Of a stretch of 64,000 bases of DNA, positions 53,981-63,573 are shown piece after piece. Position numbers and translations under genes: made by a program. Within the stretch, counting starts at the first letter, position 1; each line of letters begins with the position of its first letter. The notes below the pieces were generated by a model that had not been told where the DNA came from, searched no databases, and was given only the letters and a program-made list of their open reading frames with translations. The DNA is taken from contig CALRQJ020000013.1 of the NCBI GenBank assembly GCA_943370285.1, positions 62,001 to 126,000 on the forward strand, read 5' to 3'. The DNA is from CALRQJ02 sp943370285 (GTDB taxonomy: Bacteria; Bacteroidota; Bacteroidia; Chitinophagales; Chitinophagaceae).

Positions 53981-54829
53981 ATGACTTTAATAGAAGCTCG
54001 GCAGCAACTTTTATTGTGCTTATTTGAAAACTACAACAGTAGCGAAGCAGAAGCGATTGCTGATATGGCTTTAGAATCGCTTACCGGTTTGCCACGAATT
54101 GAGCGATTGATGAATAAACAAATGCCGATTAGTGCAACACAACAATCGAGGCTCGATGAAATAATCCAACAGTTGGGACAACACAAGCCCATTCAATACA
54201 TCATTAATGAAACTTGGTTTTACGGACTGAAATTTACAGTAAATGAGGCGGTTTTAATTCCGAGACCCGAAACAGAGGAATTAGTAGAGTGGATATTGAA
54301 AGATGTAGAAACCCATTTGCCAAGCTCTATTATTGATATTGGAACTGGATCGGGGTGTATTGCTATAACTTTAAAAAACAAACTTCCTGCTGTGTCAATT
54401 TCGGCTGTTGATATTGCTGCAGCTTCACTTGCAGTAGCCAAAGAAAATGAAGCATTAAACGATGTGAAAATTGATTGGCAGCAAATGAATTTTTTGAACG
54501 AATCGGAGTGGGGAAGATTAGGGATTTTTGATGTTATAGTTAGTAATCCGCCGTATGTAAAACAATCAGAAGCTGAAACTATGTTGCCTCATGTGTTGCA
54601 ATATGAGCCGCATGTAGCTTTGTTCGTACCCGATAATGATGCATTGATATTTTATAAGGCATTAGCACAATTCAGTAAACAGCATCTTGCACCAAACGGC
54701 GCTTTATATGTGGAGATAAACGAAGCTTTGGCAACAGAAGTAGAAGTATTATTCAAGTCGAATGGATTTTCTACTGTTAAGATAAAAAAAGATATACAAG
54801 AAAAATGGAGGATGGTGAAAGCATATTAA
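53981..54829 (+). CDS. prmC: Release factor glutamine methyltransferase, PrmC
   Basis: Methylates the GGQ glutamine of release factors RF1 and RF2. Starting at the ATG at 53981 it has 282 residues: an N-terminal helical domain (1-75), motif I DIGTGSGCIAI and the substrate motif VSNPPYVK. A possible promoter, TTTG (53944-53947) with TATTATTG about 20 bp on, precedes it. Divergent from ribD. Its stop shares TTAA with exbD. Confidence 0.95.
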   Translation: MTLIEARQQLLLCLFENYNSSEAEAIADMALESLTGLPRIERLMNKQMPISATQQSRLDEIIQQLGQHKPIQYIINETWFYGLKFTVNEAVLIPRPETEELVEWILKDVETHLPSSIIDIGTGSGCIAITLKNKLPAVSISAVDIAAASLAVAKENEALNDVKIDWQQMNFLNESEWGRLGIFDVIVSNPPYVKQSEAETMLPHVLQYEPHVALFVPDNDALIFYKALAQFSKQHLAPNGALYVEINEALATEVEVLFKSNGFSTVKIKKDIQEKWRMVKAY

Positions 54830-55221
54830 TTGTTATCAACAGCCATTACCGGTGTTGCACCTAACTTCTTTATAACTTGCATTACTCTGATTGCTGTACC
54901 CAGATGCGAAGTGCTATCTCCATTAATAACAACTGAAGGTTTGTCATTTTCTTTATCCAAAAAGATTTTTAATTCAAACTCTAATTGGTCTAATGCTACC
55001 GGCTTTTGCCCAATAAAAATTTGTTGGTCTTTATCAACAGTTACCACAACAGTTTGCTTAGATTTTGTGTCACTTTTTGCTTTTGGGTTTGATACCTTAA
55101 TAACATTTGGATTTGCCAAAGTGGATACAATCAGGAAGAACAATAAAAGAATGAAAAGAATATCATTCAGTGCACCTGTATGCACTTCCGGATGAGCTCT
55201 CAATCTTTTTCTAAAGTTCAT
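54826..55221 (-). CDS. exbD: Biopolymer transport protein, ExbD/TolR family
   Basis: Energises TonB-type outer-membrane transport with ExbB. The 131-residue protein has a short cytoplasmic start (MNFRKRLRAHPEVHTGALND), one helix (about 20-40) with the essential membrane aspartate Asp20, and a periplasmic domain with FIGQKPVALDQLEFEL and VVINGDSTSHLGTAIRVM. Shorter than E. coli ExbD, but in the normal range. exbB lies 43 bp upstream. Confidence 0.9.
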   Translation of the reverse strand: MNFRKRLRAHPEVHTGALNDILFILLLFFLIVSTLANPNVIKVSNPKAKSDTKSKQTVVVTVDKDQQIFIGQKPVALDQLEFELKIFLDKENDKPSVVINGDSTSHLGTAIRVMQVIKKLGATPVMAVDNN

Positions 55222-55264
55222 TTTGTTATTATCTTAAATGGATGAATGCCTTTATACTGCTTAA

Positions 55265-55960
55265 TTATCTTGTTGGTTCTTGCAAAATATCGATGAACTC
55301 AGCACTTGCCGATTCCATTTTATTGGCTGTTTTATCAATTTGGGTAGATAAAAAATTATGGCCTACATAAGCAATCAAACCAATAATCAAACCTGTTGCC
55401 GAAGTAATCATTTTAGTATAGATACCACCTGCAATGGTATTCAATGTATATTCTCCGGTAGATGCAATGCCATAGAACAACTGAACCATACCAATGATAG
55501 TTCCTAAAAATCCAAACATTGGGGCAATGCCGGAAATTAGAGAAAGAATAGAGAGGTTTCTTTCCATTTTGTACATCTCTAATTTGCCCACATTTTCCAT
55601 GCTTTTTTCAATGGCATCTATTGGTTTTCCTATTCGTTGTAATCCTTTATCAATGATACGAGCTACAGGATTATTGGTGTTTTTTGCTAATGCCCTTGCT
55701 GCACTAACATTGCCGGTCATTACATTATCTCTAATGATGCCCATGAAATTTTCTTCAATTTTAGAAGCCTTTTGAATGGCAATTAATCTTTCGAAAAATA
55801 CAAATACAGCTGCAGCAAATAAACCATACAAAGGATACATGATCCAACCGCCTTGCTCTAATAATTTCCACAAGGAAATTTTTTCTTGTATTTGTTGAGC
55901 CGCATTGCTTACTCTGTTTAGCGTATCGACATTGTTAGATTGAAGGAGGAAACCAAACAT
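55265..55960 (-). CDS. exbB: MotA/TolQ/ExbB proton channel protein
   Basis: Partner of ExbD in the proton-driven Ton/Tol motor. With the ATG at 55960 (MFGFLLQSNN) it has 231 residues and three helices (about 40-65, 135-160, 180-205). The conserved segment ISGIAPMFGFLGTIIGMVQLF is the family signature. An extension to 56002 is open but not hydrophobic in pattern. Together with the outer-membrane receptor at 26468 it may drive TonB-dependent import; no TonB gene lies beside it. Confidence 0.9.
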   Translation of the reverse strand: MFGFLLQSNNVDTLNRVSNAAQQIQEKISLWKLLEQGGWIMYPLYGLFAAAVFVFFERLIAIQKASKIEENFMGIIRDNVMTGNVSAARALAKNTNNPVARIIDKGLQRIGKPIDAIEKSMENVGKLEMYKMERNLSILSLISGIAPMFGFLGTIIGMVQLFYGIASTGEYTLNTIAGGIYTKMITSATGLIIGLIAYVGHNFLSTQIDKTANKMESASAEFIDILQEPTR

Positions 55961-56101
55961 AATTTGATGGGTTATAGTCACTAAAATAAGACTGTTCAAC
56001 AAAACAACACTTAAGCTGTGAATAAATTAACTGTCACATCCTATTTTAGGAAACTTTTAAACATTGTGGATAGTCCATTTAATGGTGGGCAGGCCTAAAA
56101 C

Positions 56102-56131
56102 AAAAAAAGGGAATGCAAGGCATTTCCCTTT
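56102..56131 (-). terminator. Terminator after the DUF2807 gene
   Basis: AAAGGGAATGC pairs with GCATTTCCCTTT (one bulge) and is followed by TTTTTTT on the minus strand. Confidence 0.8.
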
Positions 56132-56150
56132 GTGATGTATAATAGAGGAA

Positions 56151-56807
56151 TTATTGTTTGCTTACTTTGCCAGAACCGCTCACCTCAACATCTATTATCG
56201 TCGGACTTCCCCAATACTTCACATTTCCGCTACCGTATATTCTGGCTTTTAGTTTATTGTTGCAAGTAGTTTCAATATTGCCACTACCGTGAATTATAGT
56301 TTCTACTTCTTGTGCAATCAAACCACTAGCTTTAATATTTCCACTTCCATTCAAATTAAAAATTGCATTTTGGTAATTACTATTGTAAACATAAATGTTA
56401 CCGCTGCCATTGATTGTAGCATTCACCATATTGCCGTTGTTAAAGCCATTTGCATCAATATTTCCACTTCCATTGATATGTAAACCACTTAGTTCGGGTA
56501 TTGTAATAAAAACCTCAATATTGTTATTTCTAATACTGTAATAATCATTCTTAAATTTTACAACAAGCTTATTACCACTTACAAATGTTTCTGTAATGTT
56601 GGCTAAGTTTTCATATCCCCTTATTTCAACTTGTTGTATAGATCCTTTTACAATGTGGGCTTTAAAATCGCCATTGGTTTCAATAGCACTAAAATTAGCA
56701 ACTGTACGAGTTTGAATAATTTTATTGCCTTTACCTCGAATCATATTTTTTTGACAACTTGTACAAAAAATAGCTACAGCTGTTATAATGCTAATTAATT
56801 GTTTCAT
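56151..56807 (-). CDS. DUF2807 (head-GIN domain) lipoprotein or secreted protein
   Basis: 218 residues. The start MKQLISIITAVAIFCTSCQKN is a signal peptide with a likely lipobox. The C-terminal half is a row of short repeats based on GSGN (HINGSGNIDA, INGSGNIYVY, LNGSGNIKAS, IHGSGNIETT, IYGSGNVKYW, VSGSGKVSK), about 22 residues apart, consistent with a parallel beta helix. This is the DUF2807 pattern; role unknown. Part of a tight minus-strand run with two micro-ORFs and a second DUF2807 protein. Confidence 0.82.
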   Translation of the reverse strand: MKQLISIITAVAIFCTSCQKNMIRGKGNKIIQTRTVANFSAIETNGDFKAHIVKGSIQQVEIRGYENLANITETFVSGNKLVVKFKNDYYSIRNNNIEVFITIPELSGLHINGSGNIDANGFNNGNMVNATINGSGNIYVYNSNYQNAIFNLNGSGNIKASGLIAQEVETIIHGSGNIETTCNNKLKARIYGSGNVKYWGSPTIIDVEVSGSGKVSKQ

Positions 56808-56841
56808 AAGCGTTTTTTAAGTATGTGTTTATTTAAAAGGG

Positions 56842-56946
56842 TTATAAAATATGTCCAATGGCTGTTTGTTGGTCATCTTCTGCACCCGATATGAATATGA
56901 TTAGCATAAAGAAATAATCCATTAGTTGAAAGAATTTCTGGCTCAT
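56842..56946 (-). CDS. Possible 34-residue peptide in the DUF2807 cluster
   Basis: ATG at 56946 to TAA at 56842 encodes MSQKFFQLMDYFFMLIIFIS, then GAEDDQQTAIGHIL: a hydrophobic core of about 12 residues with a soluble tail. It lies 11 bp after the 63-residue ORF and 34 bp before the DUF2807 gene. The spacing suggests a transcript, but length makes chance possible. Confidence 0.35.
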   Translation of the reverse strand: MSQKFFQLMDYFFMLIIFISGAEDDQQTAIGHIL

Positions 56947-56957
56947 AGTTTTACATT

Positions 56958-57149
56958 TTATGCTGCATTCAAAGACAGCTGTTTTTTTGTTAGTCTTTTT
57001 AATTCATCCGGACCAAGAGTATGTTTTTGCCAAATGATGTGATGATGTGTTATTAGTGCTGTTTTTTCAGCTACCATAGTTTTGTTTGTTTTTGACGGTC
57101 GAGATAATACAGCAAGTATTAATGACGTCGAAATGAATTTTCCTTTCAT
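56958..57149 (-). CDS. Possible 63-residue protein in the DUF2807 cluster
   Basis: A 63-residue frame: MKGKFISTSLILAVLSRPSK resembles a weak signal sequence, followed by a polar tail with HHHIIWQKH and ending KRLTKKQLSLNAA. I do not recognise it. It fills the gap between the two DUF2807 genes with 25 bp and 11 bp to its neighbours, which supports a real gene; codon use looks ordinary. Confidence 0.4.
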   Translation of the reverse strand: MKGKFISTSLILAVLSRPSKTNKTMVAEKTALITHHHIIWQKHTLGPDELKRLTKKQLSLNAA

Positions 57150-57174
57150 GATTTTGGGTTGAATAATTTATTAA

Positions 57175-57678
57175 TTATTGAGCGATATGGACATCACCTG
57201 TTTTTTTACGGATATCGAGTTGAATGTCTTCATCATTACTTACACTTATTTTGCCGGTGTTTTTAATAGCAACTTTTCCATTTCCATCCATACGAATTTT
57301 TAAGGCCGTAGAGTTTAATTCGTTGATGCTGGTAACATTTGAAGAGCCGGTCACTGCAATTTCTTCTAGTTGGTGAACTGAAAGTTGAAGCAAAACTTTG
57401 TTCTTCAATGATCCCTTGTGACTATTGATGTACAAAACACCATTTTTAATTTCCCAATTTACTTTTGAAATATCACTGGCTTTACCAACAAAACTGATGT
57501 CGTTGTTTACATTTTCAGTCAATTCTAAATTAATACCATCTGCAACTTGAATTTTACTGAACGGAACATGGTAAGCTGATTTTTTTGTTGTTACCAATTT
57601 TGACTCATCATTGGCAGCATGTACCAATGTTAATGAAGTAGTTGCTAGTGTTAAAGCAAAGAAGAATATCTTTTTCAT
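57175..57678 (-). CDS. Secreted DUF2807-like protein
   Basis: 167 residues. A signal peptide MKKIFFFALTLATTSLTLVHA is followed by a domain like the N-half of the DUF2807 family: PFSKIQVADGINLELTENVNNDISFVGKA, INSHKGSLKNKVLLQLSVHQLEEIAVTGSSNVTS. It lacks the long GSGN repeat of the gene at 56151. First gene of the minus-strand DUF2807 run; a GTTGC-TATT-GCAAC inverted repeat lies in its leader (57693-57706). Confidence 0.7.
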   Translation of the reverse strand: MKKIFFFALTLATTSLTLVHAANDESKLVTTKKSAYHVPFSKIQVADGINLELTENVNNDISFVGKASDISKVNWEIKNGVLYINSHKGSLKNKVLLQLSVHQLEEIAVTGSSNVTSINELNSTALKIRMDGNGKVAIKNTGKISVSNDEDIQLDIRKKTGDVHIAQ

Positions 57679-57918
57679 ATCGTTTGTTTTGTGTTGCTAT
57701 TGCAACGGTTTGTAATAATTGACGATACAAAAATGGTAGTAAAAAAAAGCCTGTACAATCGCATAAGAGTGTGAAACAATCAGCTTAGAATCCTACTAAA
57801 TGAGCACATTCAATCGTACATTTAAATTCATCAGCCTTTATAACCGTTTATCTGTTCAAATGGCTGAAAATTGATGTATTTGGCTCACATAAACATGTGG
57901 TTTGTTTTTTTCAGTTAA

Positions 57919-57945
57919 TTTGACCTTAACAAATCTTTAGTTTTG
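57919..57945 (+). promoter_or_regulatory. Possible promoter of the propeller histidine kinase gene
   Basis: TAGTTTTG at 57938-57945 is an exact -7 element, the same as at 23700. A TTTG at 57919-57922 gives a spacing of only 15 bp, shorter than usual, so the upstream part is uncertain. Confidence 0.45.
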
Positions 57946-57954
57946 TATAACGCC

Positions 57955-60900
57955 ATGAGAAAGTTAATTATACTAATACTATCATTATGTGTTCACTATG
58001 TTGCAAAATCGCAACAGGGATTTGCATTTAATAGAATCACCACTGATGATGGTATTGGATTAGCTAGTAATAAAGTAATGACGCTGCATCAAGATGAGAG
58101 AGGCTTTATCTGGGTAGGTACAGCAAATGGATTACAAAGATTTGATGGTAGTAAGTTTATCACATTTAGTGTTGATAAAAATAACTCGGATCCTTTACCG
58201 CATGTTGAGTTAAATCAAATACTACCAATAGGAGATGGCTCTTTATTATTAAGTTTTGTTTCCATAAGAGAATTTGGAATTTTCAATCCTTCAACATTTA
58301 TTTACAAAAAAATATCGATTAAAACTAATCGTTTGATTCAACCTAGAGCAGAGTTTGAATTATGGAAATCTGCCGATGGCAATATCTACTTGAATGTATT
58401 TCGTTTTGGTATTTTAGCGTTCAATAAACAAGACTACAGTTTTATTGATAACAATAGGTTTAAAATACCCCCCAGTTGGATTTATGGATTAAATTGTTCT
58501 TTTGAAGATGTTACAAAGCAACAAATTTGGTTTGGATGTGATAGCGGTTTTTTAATCTACGATAAACGTACCAAGCAAATTTGGAATAGGCATTATAATC
58601 CTATGAAAATTCCGATTCTTGACAATAAACGCATCCAAGAAAAAGTTACTGAATTTTATATTGATAGTAAAAGAAGGTACTGGGTTTTTGGTTGGCCTGT
58701 TTGGGGTGGTGGTGGTCAATATAAATTTTGTTTAGATAGCACAGGAAAAAATTATGTACAAAAAGATACTATTGGTTTAAATCAAGGACCAATTGGCTAT
58801 ACTGAATACCATGCTATTTATGAAACCAGTAAAAAAGATATGTGGATTTATGGCAATGGTGTGTTGTTCAATTATGATAAAAATGCAAATCGTTTCTTCT
58901 TTAATAAAGGCAATGGAATTGATAATAATACTGTTTTACAATACGATATTGTCAATCAAGTAATAGAAGATAAAGATGGCAGTATTTGGATAGCAACAGA
59001 TAGAGGACTGTACTTTACATCTTATGGTAGTGGCACATTTTCTGTTGTCAATATCACCTTCAATCAAAACGTTGAAACCACAAATATTACAGACATTTTA
59101 GAATTGCCGAATGGTGATTTTTGGTTTACTTCATGGGGAAACGGCATTCGTTCCATTGATCGTTATTTTCGAAAAATTCCTAATAATGTTTATAATAATC
59201 CACCCCCATCTAATTGGCCGTTAGCTGCAAAAAATGCCATAAGACTAACTTGGGCTATGTGCAGAGAATCTGCCACAGGCAAAATATGGATTGGATGTAA
59301 TGGTGGCATACTTTTAGTCTTTGATCCCATCACAAAAAAAACAGCATACTTACTACAACCAGAATTTAATGGCAGTACAATAAGATATATTACGGAAGAT
59401 AAAAATGGACAATTGTGGTTTGGAACACAAGGTGGAAGATTAATTAAATATAACAAGCAATCATTTACTGTTGTACAAGATGTTGGTACCATTATTTACA
59501 AAGCATTTATTGATAAACAGGGATTGATATGGTTGGCGGCACATGAAAAAGGTTTGTTTGAGGTAGATCCCATCTCCGGAAAAATTCTGAAACACTTTAC
59601 AGCAGGCAAACATGCCAATTCCTTATATAGTAATACCGGTGAAGATATTGAACAGCTGAATGATAGCATCATCGTATTCGGAGCTATGGCACTCAATTTC
59701 ATCAATAAACGAACCAATAAGGTTAGTATTTTGAGTTATGAAGACGGTCTTCCTTCTAATTCAGTAAAGAGAGTTAGAATGGATAACAACGGTTTTTTAT
59801 GGATTATTACTGCAAGTGGACTTTGCCGATATAATCCACAAAATCATAGAATAACGCCGTATGGCAGAAAAGATGGTATTGTTTTAGCAGAACAAACTAA
59901 AGATGCAGATTTTAATTGTACTCAGAATTATATCATGTTCGGTGGCGGAAACGCTATAGTGATGTTTAAACCGGAAATTTTCTTAAACAGTAAACCCCCA
60001 ACTGATGTAGCAATCACCGACTTTCGATTGTTCAATAATTATCTTCCAGTAGATTCCTTGTTAAGTCAACAAAAGGGTATTGTACTTAAGTCTGATCAAA
60101 ACACATTTAGTATTTACTTCTCTTCTTTAAGCTATGTGCAGCGTGACAAACTCACTTACTATTATAAAATGGAAGGGATTAATAAAAATTGGATTAAGGC
60201 GGATAGAAGTTTTTCCGTTAGCTATTCACTTTTACCTCCCGGTAAATATATTTTTCAAGTGTATTGTGAAAATATAGAAGGCATTAGAAGTAGTAAAACT
60301 ACGTTAATCGAAATCTATATTAGACCACCATTTTGGCGTACTTGGTGGTTTTTAAGTACACTGCTATTTATTGTTGCGTTAATTATTTATGCCGTTCATA
60401 ACATGAGAGTAAATAAGCTTTTAGCGGTAGAAAAAATTCGTAACCGTGTTGCTAGAGATTTACATGATGATATGGGTAGCACTTTAAGTACCATCAATAT
60501 TTTGAGTGCTATGGCTAAGAGTAAAATAGCAACAGATTCGGTAAAGACTACAGAATATCTTGGTAAGATTAGTGACAATAGCCAACGGATGATGGAGGCA
60601 ATGGATGATATTGTTTGGAGTATAAAGCCATCAAACGATAGCATGCAAAAGATTACAGCAAGAATGAGGGAATTTGCTACAAATGTTTTAGAAGCAAAAG
60701 ATATTAGTCTAGACTTTAAAGTAGAGGAAGCTGTTTTTGAAGTGAAGTTAGATATGGAGGCCAGAAGAGATTTCTTCTTGATATTCAAAGAAGCTGTAAA
60801 TAATGCGGCAAAATATTCTAAATCAACATTAGTTGAAGTTAATGTGACTGTTGTACAAAAATCATTACAACTTATTGTAAAAGACAATGGTTTGGGATTT

Positions 60901-61035
60901 GATGCAAAGCATATGAATGAAGGAAATGGAATGGGAAATATGCAAAAGCGAGCCGATAACTTAAAGGGCGAATTGAGAATACAGTCATCGTTAGGTAAAG
61001 GAACAGAAGTTAAACTAGCTGTTGTTGTTTCTTAA
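57955..61035 (+). CDS. Propeller-type sensor histidine kinase (Reg_prop, Y_Y_Y, HisKA_3)
   Basis: A 1026-residue membrane kinase resembling the hybrid two-component systems of Bacteroidota, but without receiver or DNA-binding domains. A signal peptide is followed by two seven-bladed propellers made of repeats such as DERGFIWVGTANGLQRFDG (about 25-700), a Y_Y_Y domain (about 700-780), a helix (about 795-815) and the kinase core. His837 in RDLHDDMGS is the phospho-acceptor; the catalytic domain has EAVNNAAKYS and DNGLGF. No response regulator gene is adjacent. The start at 57955 is preferred over an upstream TTG at 57943. Confidence 0.88.
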   Translation: MRKLIILILSLCVHYVAKSQQGFAFNRITTDDGIGLASNKVMTLHQDERGFIWVGTANGLQRFDGSKFITFSVDKNNSDPLPHVELNQILPIGDGSLLLSFVSIREFGIFNPSTFIYKKISIKTNRLIQPRAEFELWKSADGNIYLNVFRFGILAFNKQDYSFIDNNRFKIPPSWIYGLNCSFEDVTKQQIWFGCDSGFLIYDKRTKQIWNRHYNPMKIPILDNKRIQEKVTEFYIDSKRRYWVFGWPVWGGGGQYKFCLDSTGKNYVQKDTIGLNQGPIGYTEYHAIYETSKKDMWIYGNGVLFNYDKNANRFFFNKGNGIDNNTVLQYDIVNQVIEDKDGSIWIATDRGLYFTSYGSGTFSVVNITFNQNVETTNITDILELPNGDFWFTSWGNGIRSIDRYFRKIPNNVYNNPPPSNWPLAAKNAIRLTWAMCRESATGKIWIGCNGGILLVFDPITKKTAYLLQPEFNGSTIRYITEDKNGQLWFGTQGGRLIKYNKQSFTVVQDVGTIIYKAFIDKQGLIWLAAHEKGLFEVDPISGKILKHFTAGKHANSLYSNTGEDIEQLNDSIIVFGAMALNFINKRTNKVSILSYEDGLPSNSVKRVRMDNNGFLWIITASGLCRYNPQNHRITPYGRKDGIVLAEQTKDADFNCTQNYIMFGGGNAIVMFKPEIFLNSKPPTDVAITDFRLFNNYLPVDSLLSQQKGIVLKSDQNTFSIYFSSLSYVQRDKLTYYYKMEGINKNWIKADRSFSVSYSLLPPGKYIFQVYCENIEGIRSSKTTLIEIYIRPPFWRTWWFLSTLLFIVALIIYAVHNMRVNKLLAVEKIRNRVARDLHDDMGSTLSTINILSAMAKSKIATDSVKTTEYLGKISDNSQRMMEAMDDIVWSIKPSNDSMQKITARMREFATNVLEAKDISLDFKVEEAVFEVKLDMEARRDFFLIFKEAVNNAAKYSKSTLVEVNVTVVQKSLQLIVKDNGLGFDAKHMNEGNGMGNMQKRADNLKGELRIQSSLGKGTEVKLAVVVS

Positions 61036-61054
61036 TACTTGAAAATTATATTAC

Positions 61055-62167
61055 ATGTCATTAAATAGATTTACAAGTCAAAAGTTTAGATTTTATTCTT
61101 TTATTTCCATTGCTTTATTGCTATTTGTGCATGGCTATAATTTGAAAGAAACTTATTTACAGCCATTTAGCATGGTAAAAGAGCCATTAACATTCACAAC
61201 TTTTTTTGAGTACTTTTTTTCAAATGGCATATTGAGATTTAGAATTCCATTGCTCTTCATAATTTCAGGGTATTTCTTCGCTATGCAAGATAATCGACCC
61301 TATTTACAACGGGTTAAAAAACGATTTAATTCATTAATGATTCCTTTTTTTATATGGAGTGCTTTAGGATTATTATTTACATTTTGGTTACAGCAATATG
61401 ATATTACTGCTCAAGTTGTTAAGCTGTCCGAGCTAGATCAATTGGGAGATAACCGACCTTATAAAGAAATGGAGTGGAGTGATCTTTTTTTAAGATGGGT
61501 TTTGGTTCCTGTTTCTTTTCAATTATGGTTTTTAAGAAGTTTATTTATTTACAACCTTTTATATCCAATCATAAAATGGGGGGTAACAAAATACCCTATT
61601 GTATGGTTTGTAGTTGGATTTTTACTTTGGATTACAGGTTTCCGAATATTCTTCATCGAAGGACAAGGATTTTTATTTTTTTCGTTCGGCGTTTGGTTAT
61701 TAAAATCAAATTATCCTTTACATAAAAAACCGGTTTGGTTTAGTCATTATTTAAGTTGGTTGTTTTTTATAGGTTTGAGTGTAATTAAAACTTTTATGGC
61801 TTTTGAATTAGAGATGGATACAATGGCGTCTTATCATATCCTCATTCTCCTACACACTGGTTCAGTATTTGCTGGTGTATTTGCTGTTTGGTTTGGTGCA
61901 GATGCTGTAGTAAAATGGTTTATGCAACGGAAATGGTTTACATGGGCATCCTCTTTTTCTTTCTTCTTATTCGGATTACATGTTCCATTATTGCCTTATT
62001 TAACTCGATTTGTTTTTATTCATTGCAGCAATATTCCAAATTATCGGCTACTTACTTACATTGTAATACCATCTTTTGTATTGTTATTTTGTATTGCTGT
62101 TGGTGCATTGGTTAAAGCAACGATGCCAAAAGCTTTTGCCATCATGACCGGTGGAAGAGGTATTTAA
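61055..62167 (+). CDS. Acyltransferase-3 family membrane protein
   Basis: 370 residues, about ten helices, of the acyltransferase-3 (Acyl_transf_3) family that modifies surface sugars. The N-terminus has the usual first helix with a conserved His (IALLLFVHGYN), then RFRIPLLFIISGYFFA and the internal WFLRSLFIYNLLYPIIKW. It begins 20 bp after the histidine kinase gene and may share its transcript. The substrate is not known. Confidence 0.82.
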   Translation: MSLNRFTSQKFRFYSFISIALLLFVHGYNLKETYLQPFSMVKEPLTFTTFFEYFFSNGILRFRIPLLFIISGYFFAMQDNRPYLQRVKKRFNSLMIPFFIWSALGLLFTFWLQQYDITAQVVKLSELDQLGDNRPYKEMEWSDLFLRWVLVPVSFQLWFLRSLFIYNLLYPIIKWGVTKYPIVWFVVGFLLWITGFRIFFIEGQGFLFFSFGVWLLKSNYPLHKKPVWFSHYLSWLFFIGLSVIKTFMAFELEMDTMASYHILILLHTGSVFAGVFAVWFGADAVVKWFMQRKWFTWASSFSFFLFGLHVPLLPYLTRFVFIHCSNIPNYRLLTYIVIPSFVLLFCIAVGALVKATMPKAFAIMTGGRGI

Positions 62168-62170
62168 TCG

Positions 62171-63427
62171 TTACAATTTTGTATAAACAAAATATTCTCC
62201 GGCTTGTAATTCAAAAGTCTCATCACCCGTAAATGAAAAACTGAGTCCTGAAAATAAATTGATGAAGTTTCCTTTCAACCATTCATGCGTTGTTTGAATA
62301 GTAATTTTTCCTTCATGCGATAGATTAAGTAAAACTAATACCACCGCATCACCACTTCTTCGCATATATGCCATTAAATAATCATTGTGTGTAGGAAGAA
62401 TAAATGTTTCGCCATCGGTAATCACCGGTTGTTTATGAAGTTGAAGTAAGGCTTTATAAAAATCATGCAGTTGATATTCACCCTTCCACTCAATTACATC
62501 CTTGTCAAAAAATTGAAGTCGTTTGTGATTGGGCATTTCTTGTCCGCTATAAATCAATGGCATTGCTTTCCAAGTAGCTGTAAATACCGCCATTGCTTTG
62601 GCAGCTACACCATATTTTTCATACTCAGTACCGTTCCAACTATTTTCATCATGGTTGGTTGTAAAGAATAGTTTTCTTGCCCCTTCGGGATATTGAGAAT
62701 ATTTATGTAAAACCTCTCTAACATGGTGAAGACTTGCGTTTCCTTTAAAATATTTTTCAGACATGTGCATCCATTCCCAAGCATAAGAAACATCAAATGC
62801 TTGATGATACTCTACTACTTCACATTCGGCTAGCCAAAATAAATTTTCATTAAAACTACTTCTTGCTTGCAGCCAAAAATCTAAAGGCACTAAATGTGCC
62901 ATATCGCATCTAAAACCATCAATACCACATTCATCTACCCAAAAATGCATAGCATCTATCATCGCTTTTCTTAGATTCATATTACTGAAATCAAGATCAA
63001 TCACATCTTTCCAGCCATTACTATCGTAAAAATTCCCGTTGGTATCTTTCTTGTAAAATTCAGGATTAGTGATTGTCCAATCATGATCCCAGCCGGTATG
63101 ATTAGCTACCCAATCAATAATAACTTTCATTCCTAATGCATGTGCTGTTGCTACTAATGATTTAAATTCTGCAATAGATCCATATTCGGTATTGGTAGCG
63201 GTATAACTACTACATGCATAATAGCTACCTAAACTGCCTAGTCTTTTCGCAACACTAATGGGAGTGATAGGCATGAACCATAAAATATCAATGCCCATAT
63301 CTTTTAATCGTGGTAAATGTGCTGAAAAAGCCTCGAAACTACCAGCTTTAGTATATTGACGCAGATTTACTTCATATATAGATGCGCCTTTCGACCATAT
63401 AGGGGCTTTAAAACTAAGATTTGCCAT
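62171..63427 (-). CDS. Cytoplasmic GH13 alpha-amylase-family hydrolase
   Basis: 418 residues, no signal peptide, one barrel and a short C-domain. The GH13 regions are IIDWVANHTGWDH, GFRCDMA with nucleophile Asp175, LAECE with acid/base Glu201 and TNHDENSW with Asp260. It lacks the N-domain of the secreted enzyme at 4642. Its substrate is probably an oligosaccharide or glycogen fragment in the cytoplasm; could also be a transglycosylase. The stop lies 3 bp from that of the acyltransferase gene. Confidence 0.88.
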   Translation of the reverse strand: MANLSFKAPIWSKGASIYEVNLRQYTKAGSFEAFSAHLPRLKDMGIDILWFMPITPISVAKRLGSLGSYYACSSYTATNTEYGSIAEFKSLVATAHALGMKVIIDWVANHTGWDHDWTITNPEFYKKDTNGNFYDSNGWKDVIDLDFSNMNLRKAMIDAMHFWVDECGIDGFRCDMAHLVPLDFWLQARSSFNENLFWLAECEVVEYHQAFDVSYAWEWMHMSEKYFKGNASLHHVREVLHKYSQYPEGARKLFFTTNHDENSWNGTEYEKYGVAAKAMAVFTATWKAMPLIYSGQEMPNHKRLQFFDKDVIEWKGEYQLHDFYKALLQLHKQPVITDGETFILPTHNDYLMAYMRRSGDAVVLVLLNLSHEGKITIQTTHEWLKGNFINLFSGLSFSFTGDETFELQAGEYFVYTKL

Positions 63428-63547
63428 AGTTATGTTTTGTAATTAAATATAGGAATTTACAATACCTATAGCAAGCAATCAAGCTAAAGTAGGATAGTCA
63501 ATTTTATCCTCCAAATAAACCCAGGTGTTTACATATAGTATATCGCT

Positions 63548-63555
63548 TAAATTTG
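63548..63555 (+). promoter_or_regulatory. -7 element of the sulfoxide reductase gene
   Basis: TAAATTTG is an exact TAnnTTTG, 18 bp before the start codon. The -33 side is only TTTA (63528-63531), 16 bp upstream. Confidence 0.5.
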
Positions 63556-63573
63556 CAACACTAAACAATAGAT

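Noticed and set aside
57693..57706. GTTGC-TATT-GCAAC hairpin as a terminator
   Set aside because: It lies in the leader of the DUF2807-like gene and has no T-run; too weak.
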